Source: Acidimicrobiales bacterium
Lineage (GTDB): Bacteria > Actinomycetota > Acidimicrobiia > Acidimicrobiales > SZUA-35
Direction: 5' to 3'
NCBI GenBank assembly: GCA_028285495.1
Contig: JANQPB010000006.1
Location: forward strand, 248,001 to 312,000
Length of the DNA: 64,000 nucleotides
Positions 15,853-24,219 of the stretch are shown here, in pieces. The position numbers and the translations under genes were made by a program. The notes beneath the pieces were generated by a model, which was given only the letters and a program-made list of their open reading frames with translations, was not told the DNA's origin and made no database searches. Position 1 is the first letter of the stretch. Every line of letters starts with the position of its first letter.

Positions 15853-16929
15853 CTAGTCCTCGTTGATGCCGGACACGACGAACTCGACCGAGCGGTTGAG
15901 GGCCGCCGTCTGCTCGTCGTCGTCCTCGGATGCATCGGCCTCTCCCCTGGCGTCCACCGTCATCCGCGACGGCTCGACCCCCTTGGAGGCCCAGTAGTCG
16001 ACGACGGCCTGGCCCCGCTCCCGGGAGATCTCGAGGTTGGTGTCGGCGCGGCCGACGGCGTCGGAGCGGGCGATGATCACCATCTCGGCCGTCGGGTTCT
16101 GGAGCATCAGGGCAACGCCGAGGTCGAGGATCGGCAGCGACGCCGGGTCGAGCTCGGTGCTGTTGAAGGCGAACAGCACCTTGTCGTCGACGTAGATCGG
16201 TGCGCCGTCCACCTCGGGTGCGTCCGGGTCGACGATCCGCTCGACGACGTAGCCATCGGGGCCCATCACGCCGGCCGTGACGGCGACGGCCTGCTCGAGG
16301 AGCTCCTGGCTCCTGGCGAAGCCGTAGAGGTAGACGATGCCACCCCGAACGACGGCGTACTGGGGTGCGTTCTGGATCCGCTGCTCGTAGTTGGGGTCGG
16401 ACGGGACGAAGCCGTCGGGGAGCAGCAACCGACCGTCGGCGGCGCCGACCGGGGCGCTGCCGGCTCCGGTGTCGGTGGCGGCCGAGATCCCCTCGTCGCC
16501 CCCGGCCGCCGGATCGGTCGATCCGCTCTCGTCGTCGTCGGCCGCGGCGCCGACGTCGTCGGGCGCCGGCGCCTCCCCGCCGGTCGAGCCAGGAGCGGCC
16601 GGCTCGTCGCCGGCGGCGCCGCTCGCGTCTCCCCCGTCGTCGACGGTGGCGGAGGCGACGGACGTGTCGTCATCGTTCTGGCGGCTGCCGAGCCAGTAGG
16701 CACCGACCGCGACGGCGGCCAGCAGCAGACCGCCGAGCAGCCCGAGCAGGAGGCCGACGACGAGTCCGCCCCGTCGCTTCGGCCCATCGGGCCCGTCTGG
16801 GCGGGCGGACGGTGTTGCGTCCGGGGTGGCGGTCGGGGTTTGGGCTTTGGCCGCCGGATCGGCGGCCGGCCGGCTCGCCGATGGCACGGCTTCACCCGAC
16901 CAGCTCGGAAGCTCGCCAACGTCACTCAT
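15853..16929 (-). CDS. Inner-membrane protein with C-terminal OmpA-like domain
   Basis: 358 residues: a Pro/Ala-rich cytoplasmic N-terminus, KRR stop-transfer charge, one transmembrane helix (about 55-80), a long acidic Gly/Ala/Asp linker and a folded C-terminal half. Residues about 250-355 look like an OmpA/MotB peptidoglycan-binding domain (strand VLFAFNSTEL, then ISRERGQAVVDYW and a final beta strand). The segment before it (about 175-245) resembles a BON-like repeat. It probably links the membrane to the cell wall. It has a Shine-Dalgarno AGCAGGA and a leader of about 41 nt behind TAGAAT. Confidence 0.82.
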   Translation of the reverse strand: MSDVGELPSWSGEAVPSASRPAADPAAKAQTPTATPDATPSARPDGPDGPKRRGGLVVGLLLGLLGGLLLAAVAVGAYWLGSRQNDDDTSVASATVDDGGDASGAAGDEPAAPGSTGGEAPAPDDVGAAADDDESGSTDPAAGGDEGISAATDTGAGSAPVGAADGRLLLPDGFVPSDPNYEQRIQNAPQYAVVRGGIVYLYGFARSQELLEQAVAVTAGVMGPDGYVVERIVDPDAPEVDGAPIYVDDKVLFAFNSTELDPASLPILDLGVALMLQNPTAEMVIIARSDAVGRADTNLEISRERGQAVVDYWASKGVEPSRMTVDARGEADASEDDDEQTAALNRSVEFVVSGINED

Positions 16930-16970
16930 TCCTGCTGTCCTCCCGCCACTGGCTGAGCCACCCGGCGGCG

Positions 16971-16976
16971 ATTCTA
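16971..16976 (-). promoter_or_regulatory. -10 box for the OmpA-like gene
   Basis: TAGAAT on the minus strand, about 41 nt before the ATG at 16929; a leadered transcript with Shine-Dalgarno AGCAGGA. The -35 is weak (TGAACC at 17-nt spacing). Confidence 0.5.
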
Positions 16977-17053
16977 TCGCTGTGGGATCAGCGGTTCACA
17001 GGTTGTTCCAACTCGAACCATCATCTCTGGTGATGCCGGGATGGAAACCGACC

Positions 17054-18652
17054 TCACGGGTCGATGAGCACCCCGGGGTTGAGGATCCCGTTCGGGTCGA
17101 GGGTCTTCTTCACCGACCGCAGGGCGTCGGCGAAGAGGTCGGGACGCTGCTTGTCGTAGGCGTTGGGACGGTGCATCCGACCGACGGCGTGGTGGTGGGT
17201 CGACGTGCCACCGGCGGCCACCACCACCTCGTTGGCTGCGTCCTTGACCTCCTGCCACATCGAGATCTCCGAGCCCTGGCGGCCCATCCCGCTCCACGTG
17301 TAGTAGGGCGCCGGCCCGTCGGGGTAGACGTGGGTGAACCGGCAGCTCAGCTCGCCGTGGGTGCAGACCTCACCGAGCACCCGGTTCATCGCCGACCGGA
17401 CGGTGGCGTCGAAGTCGGGCCACTGGTCCCAGGTGATGGCGGTCTCGAACGTGTCGGCCAGCAGGCCGAGGCTGGTGGCCGTGCCGGGATCCACGCCGAT
17501 GAAGCTCGACCGCCAGGCGCCGACGGGGCCCTCGTGCCCGGTCGGGGCGCCGGTCCCGTCATCGACGACGATGTTCTCGTCGGGGATGTGGCCGCCGGCG
17601 TCGCGGGCGAGGGAGACCGCGGCCTCGATGTTGGCCCGCTGCGGCAGCTCGGCGGACTCGAAGCCGATGATGACCAGCGCCTGCGTGCCGTCGAGCCCGG
17701 CCGCCCGCCCGGCCTCGGCCGGGTCGAGGATGCGGAGGTTGGCCGGCCACAGCTTGGCCTGGACGATGGCCCGGACCGCCTCCGTCCCGGCCATCCACGA
17801 GTCGAACACCACCCCGGCGGTTGCCCGGAACCTCGGCCGGGCCTGGATGCGCATCCAGGCCTCGGTGATGATCCCCAGGATGCCCTCGGACCCGATCACC
17901 ATCCGGTCGGGGCTCGGACCGGCACCGCTGCCGGGGAGGCGGCGTGACTCCCACCAGCCGGCCGGCGTCAACATCCGGACCGACTCGACGAGGTCGTCGA
18001 TGTGGGTGTGGTTGGTGGCGTAGTGGCCGCCCGACCGGGTGGCGATCCATCCGCCGAGGGTCGAGAACCGGAACGACTGGGGGAAGTGGCGGAGCGTGTG
18101 ACCGGACGGCTTGAGCGCGGCCTCCAGCGCCGGGCCGTAGACACCGGCCTGGATGCGGGCTGCCCGCGAGGTCTCGTCGACCTCGAGCACCCGGTCGAAG
18201 CGATCCATGGCGATGGTGACCGACCGGTCGGCCCCGTCCGGCATCGACACGCCCCAGACAACGGTCGAACCGGCACCGAAGGGGACGGCCGGGACCTCGT
18301 TGTCGTGACACCAGTCGAGCACCGCCGCCAGCTCTGCATCGGTCGACGGGTGGGCCACGAAGTCGGGTGGGTTCGGGAAGTCGAGGTTGAAGGCCCTGGT
18401 CCGATCGGTGAAATGGGCGCCGCCGGCGTGACGGGCCCGCTCCCAGGTGTCGGTCGAACAGAACCCGGCCAGGGCATCCGGCGGCGTGACCCGGGGCGGA
18501 CGGAGCTCGGCGTCGGCCAGGTCCGGGATCGGTCGGGGCGTCACCGCCACCCCGTAGCGCCGGGAGATGTCCTCGGCCATCGCCCGTCGATCGGCCTCGG
18601 TCGGTTCCTCCGATTCGAGGCCCCAGGCCCAGAAGCTCATGCGGTCGGCCAT
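17054..18652 (-). CDS. FAD-dependent oxidase, alkyl-dihydroxyacetonephosphate synthase (AGPS)-like
   Basis: 532-residue member of the vanillyl-alcohol-oxidase FAD fold with an FAD-binding half (about 90-270) and substrate domain. HHHAVGR near residue 496 matches the three-His motif of AGPS, the enzyme that makes the ether bond of ether lipids, and THVYPDGPAPYYTW fits the same subfamily. No other ether-lipid gene is close, so a related 2-hydroxyacid or alcohol oxidase remains possible. The start ATG has GGGGGAGTGGAG upstream and lies about 35 nt after a TAGGGT box. Confidence 0.82.
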   Translation of the reverse strand: MADRMSFWAWGLESEEPTEADRRAMAEDISRRYGVAVTPRPIPDLADAELRPPRVTPPDALAGFCSTDTWERARHAGGAHFTDRTRAFNLDFPNPPDFVAHPSTDAELAAVLDWCHDNEVPAVPFGAGSTVVWGVSMPDGADRSVTIAMDRFDRVLEVDETSRAARIQAGVYGPALEAALKPSGHTLRHFPQSFRFSTLGGWIATRSGGHYATNHTHIDDLVESVRMLTPAGWWESRRLPGSGAGPSPDRMVIGSEGILGIITEAWMRIQARPRFRATAGVVFDSWMAGTEAVRAIVQAKLWPANLRILDPAEAGRAAGLDGTQALVIIGFESAELPQRANIEAAVSLARDAGGHIPDENIVVDDGTGAPTGHEGPVGAWRSSFIGVDPGTATSLGLLADTFETAITWDQWPDFDATVRSAMNRVLGEVCTHGELSCRFTHVYPDGPAPYYTWSGMGRQGSEISMWQEVKDAANEVVVAAGGTSTHHHAVGRMHRPNAYDKQRPDLFADALRSVKKTLDPNGILNPGVLIDP

Positions 18653-18686
18653 GTCTCCACTCCCCCGTCGGTCGCTGACGGGCTGG

Positions 18687-18692
18687 ACCCTA
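18687..18692 (-). promoter_or_regulatory. Possible -10 box for the AGPS-like gene
   Basis: TGTAGGGT on the minus strand, an extended -10, about 35 nt before the ATG. A small hairpin CCGCCG/CGGCGG lies just upstream. Confidence 0.45.
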
Positions 18693-18808
18693 CACCGCCG
18701 ACCGGCGGCGCAGCCAGGTACCGATCACACCGCTCGGCCGTCGTCGCCGCGCCCGTCGCCGGCTCGGCCGCGACGCACCGAGGCTCGGATCCGAGGTCGA
18801 CGGCCACC

Positions 18809-19807
18809 TCACAGACCGAACCACGGGGCGGCGGCGAGATCGCCCTCCAGGATCGCCCGATCCTCGTCGTCGGCGATCGTGGCCACCGCATCGACGGCCC
18901 GTCGACGGGCGTCGGCCGCCTCGTCGAGCCGTCCGAGGCAGGCCAGCGCCCGTGCCCGAGCCTCGACGGCATAGACCCGATCGAAGTCGAGCGCGTCATC
19001 GCCCGCCCCCTCGGTCAGGCGGCCGCAGGTCTCGGCCAGGCGGAGGGCGGCCGAACCGTCGCCGATGACGGTGTGGGCCCTGGAGCACAGCCAGGCCGCC
19101 CTGGCGGCGTTGATCGAGTCACGACCGGCCGCCCGGCGCCAGTGGTAGGCCGCGGCATAGGCCCGGCCGAGCAGGTCGAAGGCTGCGTCGTCGTCGAGCC
19201 GGGGACCGCCATGGGGCCCGGTGGCGTCGGCCCCTCCCCCGCCCTCGTCGCCCCCCTGGCCGGGGACGAGGAGCTCCCACGTCGAGTTGTTGGCCGTGAC
19301 CGCCTGGCTCCGGTGCCACGCCACCCCGACCTCGGCGGTCGACGGTGGTGGTGGCGGCGGCTCGATCGGACCGAGATCGTCGCCGGTCTCCAGCAGCGTC
19401 TTGAGCCGGGCCGTCGTCGCGACCCACTGCGGACCGGTCAGCGCCCACGTCACCGGACTGAGACCGAGGTCGTAGTGGCGGACCCGGACCCTGGTCACGC
19501 TGCCGTCGGCCGCCGCCGGCTCGATGGACCACTCGACCCGGCTCGGCGGCTCGTCGACCGTGACGTCGGCGAGGGTCCGCCAGGTCATGACGAGGCGCCG
19601 CCCTGGCTCGACGGTCTCGACCTCCCCCTCGACGACGGCCACGCCGTCCGGGCCGAGATGGCGGTAACCGGAGCCCGGTTCCATCGAGGCCTCGATCGCG
19701 GTCCGGTCGTGGTAGCGCCGGATCCGGTCCGGGTCGGTCAGCGCGGCCCACACCGCGTCCGGGGTGGCCCGGATCAGGATCTCGTTCACGTGCAGGGGGA
19801 CGGTCAT
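18809..19807 (-). CDS. SRPBCC (AHSA1-like) domain fused to a TPR-like C-terminus
   Basis: 332 residues. The N-terminal 145 form an SRPBCC/START-like ligand-binding domain (NEILIRATPDAVWAALTDPD start, WRTL and VRVRHYD strands, C-terminal helix WVATTARLKTLL). A poly-Pro linker follows, then a helical region (about 205-332) resembling tetratricopeptide repeats of a DUF4192- or SARP-like type. The ATG overlaps the stop of the ArsR regulator gene (ATGA), so the two are co-translated. ArsR-SRPBCC pairs are common in actinobacteria, but the TPR-like extension is unusual. Ligand unknown. Confidence 0.8.
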   Translation of the reverse strand: MTVPLHVNEILIRATPDAVWAALTDPDRIRRYHDRTAIEASMEPGSGYRHLGPDGVAVVEGEVETVEPGRRLVMTWRTLADVTVDEPPSRVEWSIEPAAADGSVTRVRVRHYDLGLSPVTWALTGPQWVATTARLKTLLETGDDLGPIEPPPPPPSTAEVGVAWHRSQAVTANNSTWELLVPGQGGDEGGGGADATGPHGGPRLDDDAAFDLLGRAYAAAYHWRRAAGRDSINAARAAWLCSRAHTVIGDGSAALRLAETCGRLTEGAGDDALDFDRVYAVEARARALACLGRLDEAADARRRAVDAVATIADDEDRAILEGDLAAAPWFGL

Positions 19808-20178
19808 CGTCGCTCCTCTCGTTCGGGGCCCGGCCCGGCCTCGACGGCCGTGGCCAGGTCGAGCAAGGCCTGGCCCGACCGCTCGCCGTACTTCGACAGC
19901 CAGCGGCTGTGGATCCGCTGGATCGGGACCGGGTTGAGGTAGTGGTGCTTGGAGCGCCCGACCTTCTCGGAGAGCACGAGGTCGGCCTCCTCCAGCACTC
20001 GCAGGTGCTTCATGACCCCGAAGCGGGTCAGGTCGGGCAGCACGGCGCCGAGCTGCGTGAGCGTCAGGCCGTCGTCGGCGTGGAGGGCGTCGAGCAGCCG
20101 TCGCCGGCTCGGGTCGGCCAGGGCCCGGAAGACCAGCTCGTCCGCTCCCCCGTCGACCGTCGTGTCGTCGTTCCCCAC
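19804..20178 (-). CDS. ArsR-family transcriptional regulator
   Basis: 124-residue winged-helix repressor of the ArsR/SmtB type. FRALADPSRRRLLDAL is the hallmark first helix pair, and LTQLGAVLPDLTRFGVMKHL the recognition region. No metal-binding Cys pair is seen, as in the non-metal ArsR members that partner SRPBCC proteins. I place the start at the GTG at 20178 because TATTGT ends 7 nt upstream (leaderless) and the family begins here; an upstream in-frame GTG at 20208 lies inside the operator. It is followed by the overlapping SRPBCC-TPR gene and is probably autoregulated. Confidence 0.87.
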   Translation of the reverse strand: MGNDDTTVDGGADELVFRALADPSRRRLLDALHADDGLTLTQLGAVLPDLTRFGVMKHLRVLEEADLVLSEKVGRSKHHYLNPVPIQRIHSRWLSKYGERSGQALLDLATAVEAGPGPEREERR

Positions 20179-20185
20179 CGCACCG

Positions 20186-20215
20186 ACAATAGGTGACCAA
20201 TGGGTCACCTATCAA
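20186..20215 (-). promoter_or_regulatory. ArsR promoter with built-in operator palindrome
   Basis: On the minus strand -35 TTGATA (20210-20215), an 18-nt spacer, then -10 TATTGT (20186-20191), 7 nt before the GTG at 20178. A perfect inverted repeat, ATAGGTGACC (20189-20198) with its complement (20203-20212) across 4 nt, fills the spacer and touches both hexamers. Repressor binding there would block RNA polymerase. Confidence 0.75.
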
Positions 20216-20228
20216 GGGCTCCTGGTGA

Positions 20229-21407
20229 TCAGTCCGGCAGCAGCGGCATCTCGACCGGATCGCGCCCGGCCAACGTGGCTCGGGTGACGGCGCCGACCCC
20301 GAACCGCTCCCGGATCTCGTCCATCGCCCGATCGACCGGGTCCCAGGCCGGGATCGGGAACGGCAGGACCTGCTGGATGGCCCGATCGTCGTCGAGGTTC
20401 GACACCGCGACGCCGAGCTTGGTCAATCCCCGCTCGGCCACGATCGACCACGCCTCGTCGAGCAGCGCCTGGGCGGTCTCGAGGATCATCGCCGTCGACC
20501 GGGTCGGCTCGGCCAGCGTGCGGGACCGGGTGGCCGAGGCGAAGTCGCCGAACCGCAGCCGCAGCGTGACCGTCCGGGCCACCCGGGCGCCGGTTCGCAG
20601 ACGACGGGCCACCCGATCGGCCACCTCGACCACGATCTGGCCGGCGCCGTCACGATCGACCGACCCCGCAGGGAACGACCGCTGCGATCCGACCGAGCGG
20701 CGCCGCCGGCCGACCTCGACCGTGCGAGGATCGCGATTGGCGGCGAGTGCGGCCAGGTGGGCCCCGGCAGCGACGCCGACCTTGGCCTGCAGCACCGACG
20801 GATCGAGCGCCGCCACCTCGCCGACCGTGGTGATGCCGACGTCGGCCAGCCGCTGCTCGGTCGTCGGGCCGACGCCCCACAGCCGACCGACCGGCAGTGG
20901 GTGCAGGAACTCCAGCTCGCGGCCCGGTGGCACGATCAGGAGGCCGTCCGGCTTGGCCACGGCGCTGGCCACCTTGGCCAGGAACTTGGTCGACCCGCCG
21001 CCGACGCTGAGCGGCAACCCGACCTCGTCGGCCACCCGACGGCGCAGATCGGCCGCGATCAGTGTGTCCGGCCCGACCAGCCGATCGAGCCCACCGACGT
21101 CGATGAACGCCTCGTCGATCGACAGCGGCTCGACCAGTGGGGACGTGTCGTCGAAGATGGCGAACACCGCCCGGCTCGCCTCGGCGTAGGCGGCCATCCG
21201 GGGCTCGACGATCTGCAACCCGGGGCACAGCGCCCTGGCCTGGCGCTCGTTCATGGCCGTCTTCACGCCGTGGCGCCGCGCCTCGTAGCTCGGCGAGAGG
21301 ATCACGCCGCCACCGACCGCCATCGCCCGACCGATCAGTTCCGGCCGGTCGCGCTGCTCGACCGAGGCGTAGAAGGCGTCGAGGTCGGCGTGGAGGATCC
21401 GAGCCAT
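20229..21407 (-). CDS. dinB: DNA polymerase IV (Y family)
   Basis: 392-residue translesion polymerase. Catalytic acids sit in HADLDAFYAS (Asp8) and SIDEAF (Asp98, Glu99), with the Y-family finger segment YEARRHGVKT (41-50) between them. The little-finger domain spans roughly 240-345. No obvious beta-clamp box is seen at the very C-terminus, where Pol IV usually has one. The start ATG at 21407 is preceded directly by a SOS box, which fixes it. LexA-controlled expression after DNA damage is expected. Confidence 0.93.
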   Translation of the reverse strand: MARILHADLDAFYASVEQRDRPELIGRAMAVGGGVILSPSYEARRHGVKTAMNERQARALCPGLQIVEPRMAAYAEASRAVFAIFDDTSPLVEPLSIDEAFIDVGGLDRLVGPDTLIAADLRRRVADEVGLPLSVGGGSTKFLAKVASAVAKPDGLLIVPPGRELEFLHPLPVGRLWGVGPTTEQRLADVGITTVGEVAALDPSVLQAKVGVAAGAHLAALAANRDPRTVEVGRRRRSVGSQRSFPAGSVDRDGAGQIVVEVADRVARRLRTGARVARTVTLRLRFGDFASATRSRTLAEPTRSTAMILETAQALLDEAWSIVAERGLTKLGVAVSNLDDDRAIQQVLPFPIPAWDPVDRAMDEIRERFGVGAVTRATLAGRDPVEMPLLPD

Positions 21408-21421
21408 CGAACACATGTTCG
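21408..21421 (-). promoter_or_regulatory. LexA/SOS box overlapping the dinB start
   Basis: CGAACACATGTTCG as read on the plus strand; with the flanking T it matches 11 of 12 fixed positions of the mycobacterial SOS consensus (TCGAAC, four bases, GTTCGA). It abuts the dinB ATG and covers a possible -10 hexamer GAACAT 7 nt before it. Confidence 0.8.
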
Positions 21422-21547
21422 CCCAGATCGGGCACCGTGGCAACCCATCGACGGCACCGGTGCACGACCGGAGGCGAACGATCGGAGGCGTCGGCCGACG
21501 GGTGGTGGCCGCGGTCGGCGCTCGAGCCGGCGGCGGCCGGCCCCGGC

Positions 21548-22072
21548 TCAGGGCTCGAGCACGACCTCGACGGTGGCACCGCCCCACCCGCTGACCTGGT
21601 CCCGGCCCTCGACCGTCACGGTCGTCACGCCATCCGGGATCTCGATGCCAGACTGGCTGCGGGTGAAGGGCTGCTCGTTGGCGTGGTCGTGGGCCAGCTC
21701 GCGGATGCCGTACACCTCACCGTCCGGACCGAGCACGCGCCAGGCATCGGCGTAGCGCTCCGGCGTGTCGTACGGCGAGCTGAGGGTGGCGCTGAACGTC
21801 CAGGACCCGTCGTCGGCCTGCGTTGCCGTTGCGTCGAGCACGTCGGGGAACAGCTCCTCGTTGGCATCGTCGCCCGAGGAGTCCCCGCCCGTCGCCTCGT
21901 CGCCAACTCCCCCATCGTCCGGGGCGCCGCCGCCGGCATCGCCATCGGTCGACTCGGCGACATCGGCCGACGGCCCATCGGTCGAGGTCTCACCACCGTC
22001 GTCGCTGCAGGCGGCGCCGAGCAGGGCCAGCGCCATCGAGACGGCAAACGTGGCAACGAGACGGGTTCGCAC
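21548..22072 (-). CDS. Secreted lipoprotein of unknown function
   Basis: 174 residues. Signal peptide MRTRLVATFAVSMALALLGA with lipobox ending in Cys22, so it is processed by signal peptidase II and lipid-anchored on the outside. A low-complexity Asp/Gly/Ser linker (23-70) leads to a compact beta-rich domain (about 75-174, with WTFSATLSSPYD and VTVEGRDQ strands). No family is recognised. The start is GTG, with TACGCT ending 6 nt upstream (leaderless). It diverges from the sulfotransferase-GT4 gene of the polysaccharide locus. Confidence 0.82.
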   Translation of the reverse strand: MRTRLVATFAVSMALALLGAACSDDGGETSTDGPSADVAESTDGDAGGGAPDDGGVGDEATGGDSSGDDANEELFPDVLDATATQADDGSWTFSATLSSPYDTPERYADAWRVLGPDGEVYGIRELAHDHANEQPFTRSQSGIEIPDGVTTVTVEGRDQVSGWGGATVEVVLEP

Positions 22073-22078
22073 GGACCA

Positions 22079-22084
22079 AGCGTA
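22079..22084 (-). promoter_or_regulatory. Leaderless -10 box for the lipoprotein gene
   Basis: TACGCT on the minus strand, 6 nt before the GTG at 22072. Confidence 0.58.
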
Positions 22085-22165
22085 GCCAGCGCCCGCTCGG
22101 CGCCCGGTTCGCCCACCGGGGGCATCCGGACACGATCGGACAGGGGACCGGGCCGGTCGGGGCCG

Positions 22166-22171
22166 TACAGT
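22166..22171 (+). promoter_or_regulatory. Leaderless -10 box for the sulfotransferase-GT4 operon
   Basis: TACAGT followed by 8 nt and the ATG at 22180. No clear -35. Confidence 0.55.
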
Positions 22172-22179
22172 GGTCGGCT

Positions 22180-24219
22180 ATGGCGGACGGCGTTGGTGGG
22201 TCGCCCGGCGAGCGCGTGACGATGCCGGACTCGGTTCCGGCGCTGTTCGTCGTCGGGCCGCAGCGGACGGGGACCTCGTGGATCTACGAGTACCTGGCCG
22301 CGCAACCGGGCGTGTACCTCGATCGGTCGAGGAAGGAGAACTACTACTTCGACCGGAGCCGAACGGCGTCGGCGGCCGGCGACCGGCGACGCCTCCTCGG
22401 GCGCTTCGAAGGCTCGGGTCCGGTGCGGTTGCTGGCCGACGTCAACCCGATCTACCTCGGGCGCCGGTCCGCCCTCACCCGGCTCCTCGCCGCCTTCCCC
22501 GACGCCAACCTGGTCGCCATCCACCGTGACGACGCCGATCGACGGCGGTCCTACCGACTCCACCGCGAGTTCAACCGGGCCTCGAGCCGAGCCCTCGGCC
22601 TGGCCGGCGCCGACAACCTCTACGTGTCCGAGGCCGACCGCCTGGCCCAACACGACTTCGAGGCCAACCTGGCCGAGCTGGCCGAGCTGGTCGCGGCCGC
22701 CCCCGGCGGTGCGGCCAGGCTCCTGCGTCTCGCCTACGACGACCTGGCCGCCGACGGCGGAGCGACCTGGGTCGAGCAGCTGTCGAAGTTCGTCGAGGTC
22801 CCGCTGGCTGTCCCCGCCCTCGGGCCGGTCTACGCCACCCGAACAACCCGGGGCCGGGCGACGAAGCTCGCCGTCGTCCCCATCCGGGCCGGCCAGGCCG
22901 CCGGTCTGCACCGCCCGATCCACCGGCGACGGCAGCGCCGGGCCGCCCTGGCCGAGGGCCGCGAGCTCCGACCGCTCGCCGACGCCCGGCCGGACCTCCT
23001 GGCCAGACCGAGGGCGGGGGGCCGCCGTCGGCTCCTCCTCGTCATCACCCTGGCCGCCATCGGTGGGGCCCAGAACCACGTGCTCGACCTGGCCGAGGAA
23101 CTGGCCGGCGATCACGAGATCACCCTGGCGGTCGGCGAGGACGGGCCGCTCGTCGATGCCGTCCGGCGGCTCGGCCATCGGGTTGAGGTGGTTCCGGAGC
23201 TCGGGCGCTCCATCGACCCGTTCCGCGACGGGCGGGCCGTGGCCGCCCTCGGCCGGCTGATCGACGACGTCGACCCCGATCTCGTGCACGCCCACTCGTC
23301 GAAGGCGGGGCTGGTCGCCCGGTTGGCGGCCAGGCGGCGGTCGGTGCCGTGCCTGTTCACCGCCCATGGCTGGGTGTTCGCCCCGAACGTGCCACCGGCC
23401 ACCCGGGCGGCGGTGTGGGCGAGCGAGCTGACCGGGGCCCGCCTCGGGACGGGGGTCGTCTGCGTCTCGGAACGCGACGCCGACCTCGCTCGCCGCTGGC
23501 TCGGCCTCCCGGACGACCGGACGTGGGTCGTTCCCTACGGCATCGTCCCGGACGCCCCGATGGCCCGCCCGGCCGACGGGCCGCCGACGATCCTCATGCC
23601 GGCCCGGTTCCAGCAGCAGAAGGACCACCGGACCCTGCTCGAGGCCGTCGCCCGCCTGCGCCACCTCGACTTCGAGGTCCACCTCGCCGGCGACGGTCCG
23701 CTCCGGCCCGAGATGGAGGCGCTGGCCCGTTCGCTCGGCATCGAGCGGCGGGTCGTGTTCCTCGGCGACCGCGCCGACGTCCCCGACCTGCTGGCCGGCT
23801 CACAGATCTGTGCGTTGTCGACGAACTACGAGGGGCTGCCGATCTCGATCCTCGAGGCGATGCGGGCCGGGCTGCCGGTGGTGGCAACCGACGTCGGCGG
23901 GGTGGCCGAGGAGGTCGTCGACGGGGTGACGGGTCGGGTCGTCGCCCACGCCGACGTCGGTGGCCTGGCCGATGCCGTGGCCGAGCTCGTGGCCGACCCG
24001 GAGCGGCGGGAACGCATGGGCCGGGCGGGCCGGGACCGGTTCGACGAGCACTTCCGGCGCGACCTGATGATGCGCCGCATCCGGCACGTCTACCGCTGGG
24101 CCGTCGGCGATGTCCCGGCCGTGATCGACCTCCGTCGATCCGACCAGGCGACCGGCTCCCGCCGCCATCGGACCCCGATCGAGTCCGAAACGCCGGACCG
24201 AGTGAGCCCGGTCCCATGA
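22180..24219 (+). CDS. Bifunctional sulfotransferase-like / GT4 glycosyltransferase fusion
   Basis: 679 residues in one unbroken frame. Residues 20-225 are a PAPS-dependent sulfotransferase-like domain: 5'-phosphosulfate loop GPQRTGTSW (26-34), KENYYFD, and a 3'-phosphate region of the HRDDADRRRSY type. An Arg-rich linker (about 235-283) leads to a GT4 glycosyltransferase: RLLLVITLAAIGGAQNH start, AHSSKAG, a GDGPL motif and the EX7E-like YEGLPISILEAM (about 550-561). Fusion of these two activities is unusual and suggests glycosylation and sulfation of one polymer. The stop overlaps the methyltransferase ATG (ATGA). Confidence 0.85.
   Translation: MADGVGGSPGERVTMPDSVPALFVVGPQRTGTSWIYEYLAAQPGVYLDRSRKENYYFDRSRTASAAGDRRRLLGRFEGSGPVRLLADVNPIYLGRRSALTRLLAAFPDANLVAIHRDDADRRRSYRLHREFNRASSRALGLAGADNLYVSEADRLAQHDFEANLAELAELVAAAPGGAARLLRLAYDDLAADGGATWVEQLSKFVEVPLAVPALGPVYATRTTRGRATKLAVVPIRAGQAAGLHRPIHRRRQRRAALAEGRELRPLADARPDLLARPRAGGRRRLLLVITLAAIGGAQNHVLDLAEELAGDHEITLAVGEDGPLVDAVRRLGHRVEVVPELGRSIDPFRDGRAVAALGRLIDDVDPDLVHAHSSKAGLVARLAARRRSVPCLFTAHGWVFAPNVPPATRAAVWASELTGARLGTGVVCVSERDADLARRWLGLPDDRTWVVPYGIVPDAPMARPADGPPTILMPARFQQQKDHRTLLEAVARLRHLDFEVHLAGDGPLRPEMEALARSLGIERRVVFLGDRADVPDLLAGSQICALSTNYEGLPISILEAMRAGLPVVATDVGGVAEEVVDGVTGRVVAHADVGGLADAVAELVADPERRERMGRAGRDRFDEHFRRDLMMRRIRHVYRWAVGDVPAVIDLRRSDQATGSRRHRTPIESETPDRVSPVP

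Noticed and set aside
17003..17017. GTTC/GAAC pair near 17 kb as a second SOS box
   Set aside because: The half-sites are in the wrong order and spacing for a LexA box.
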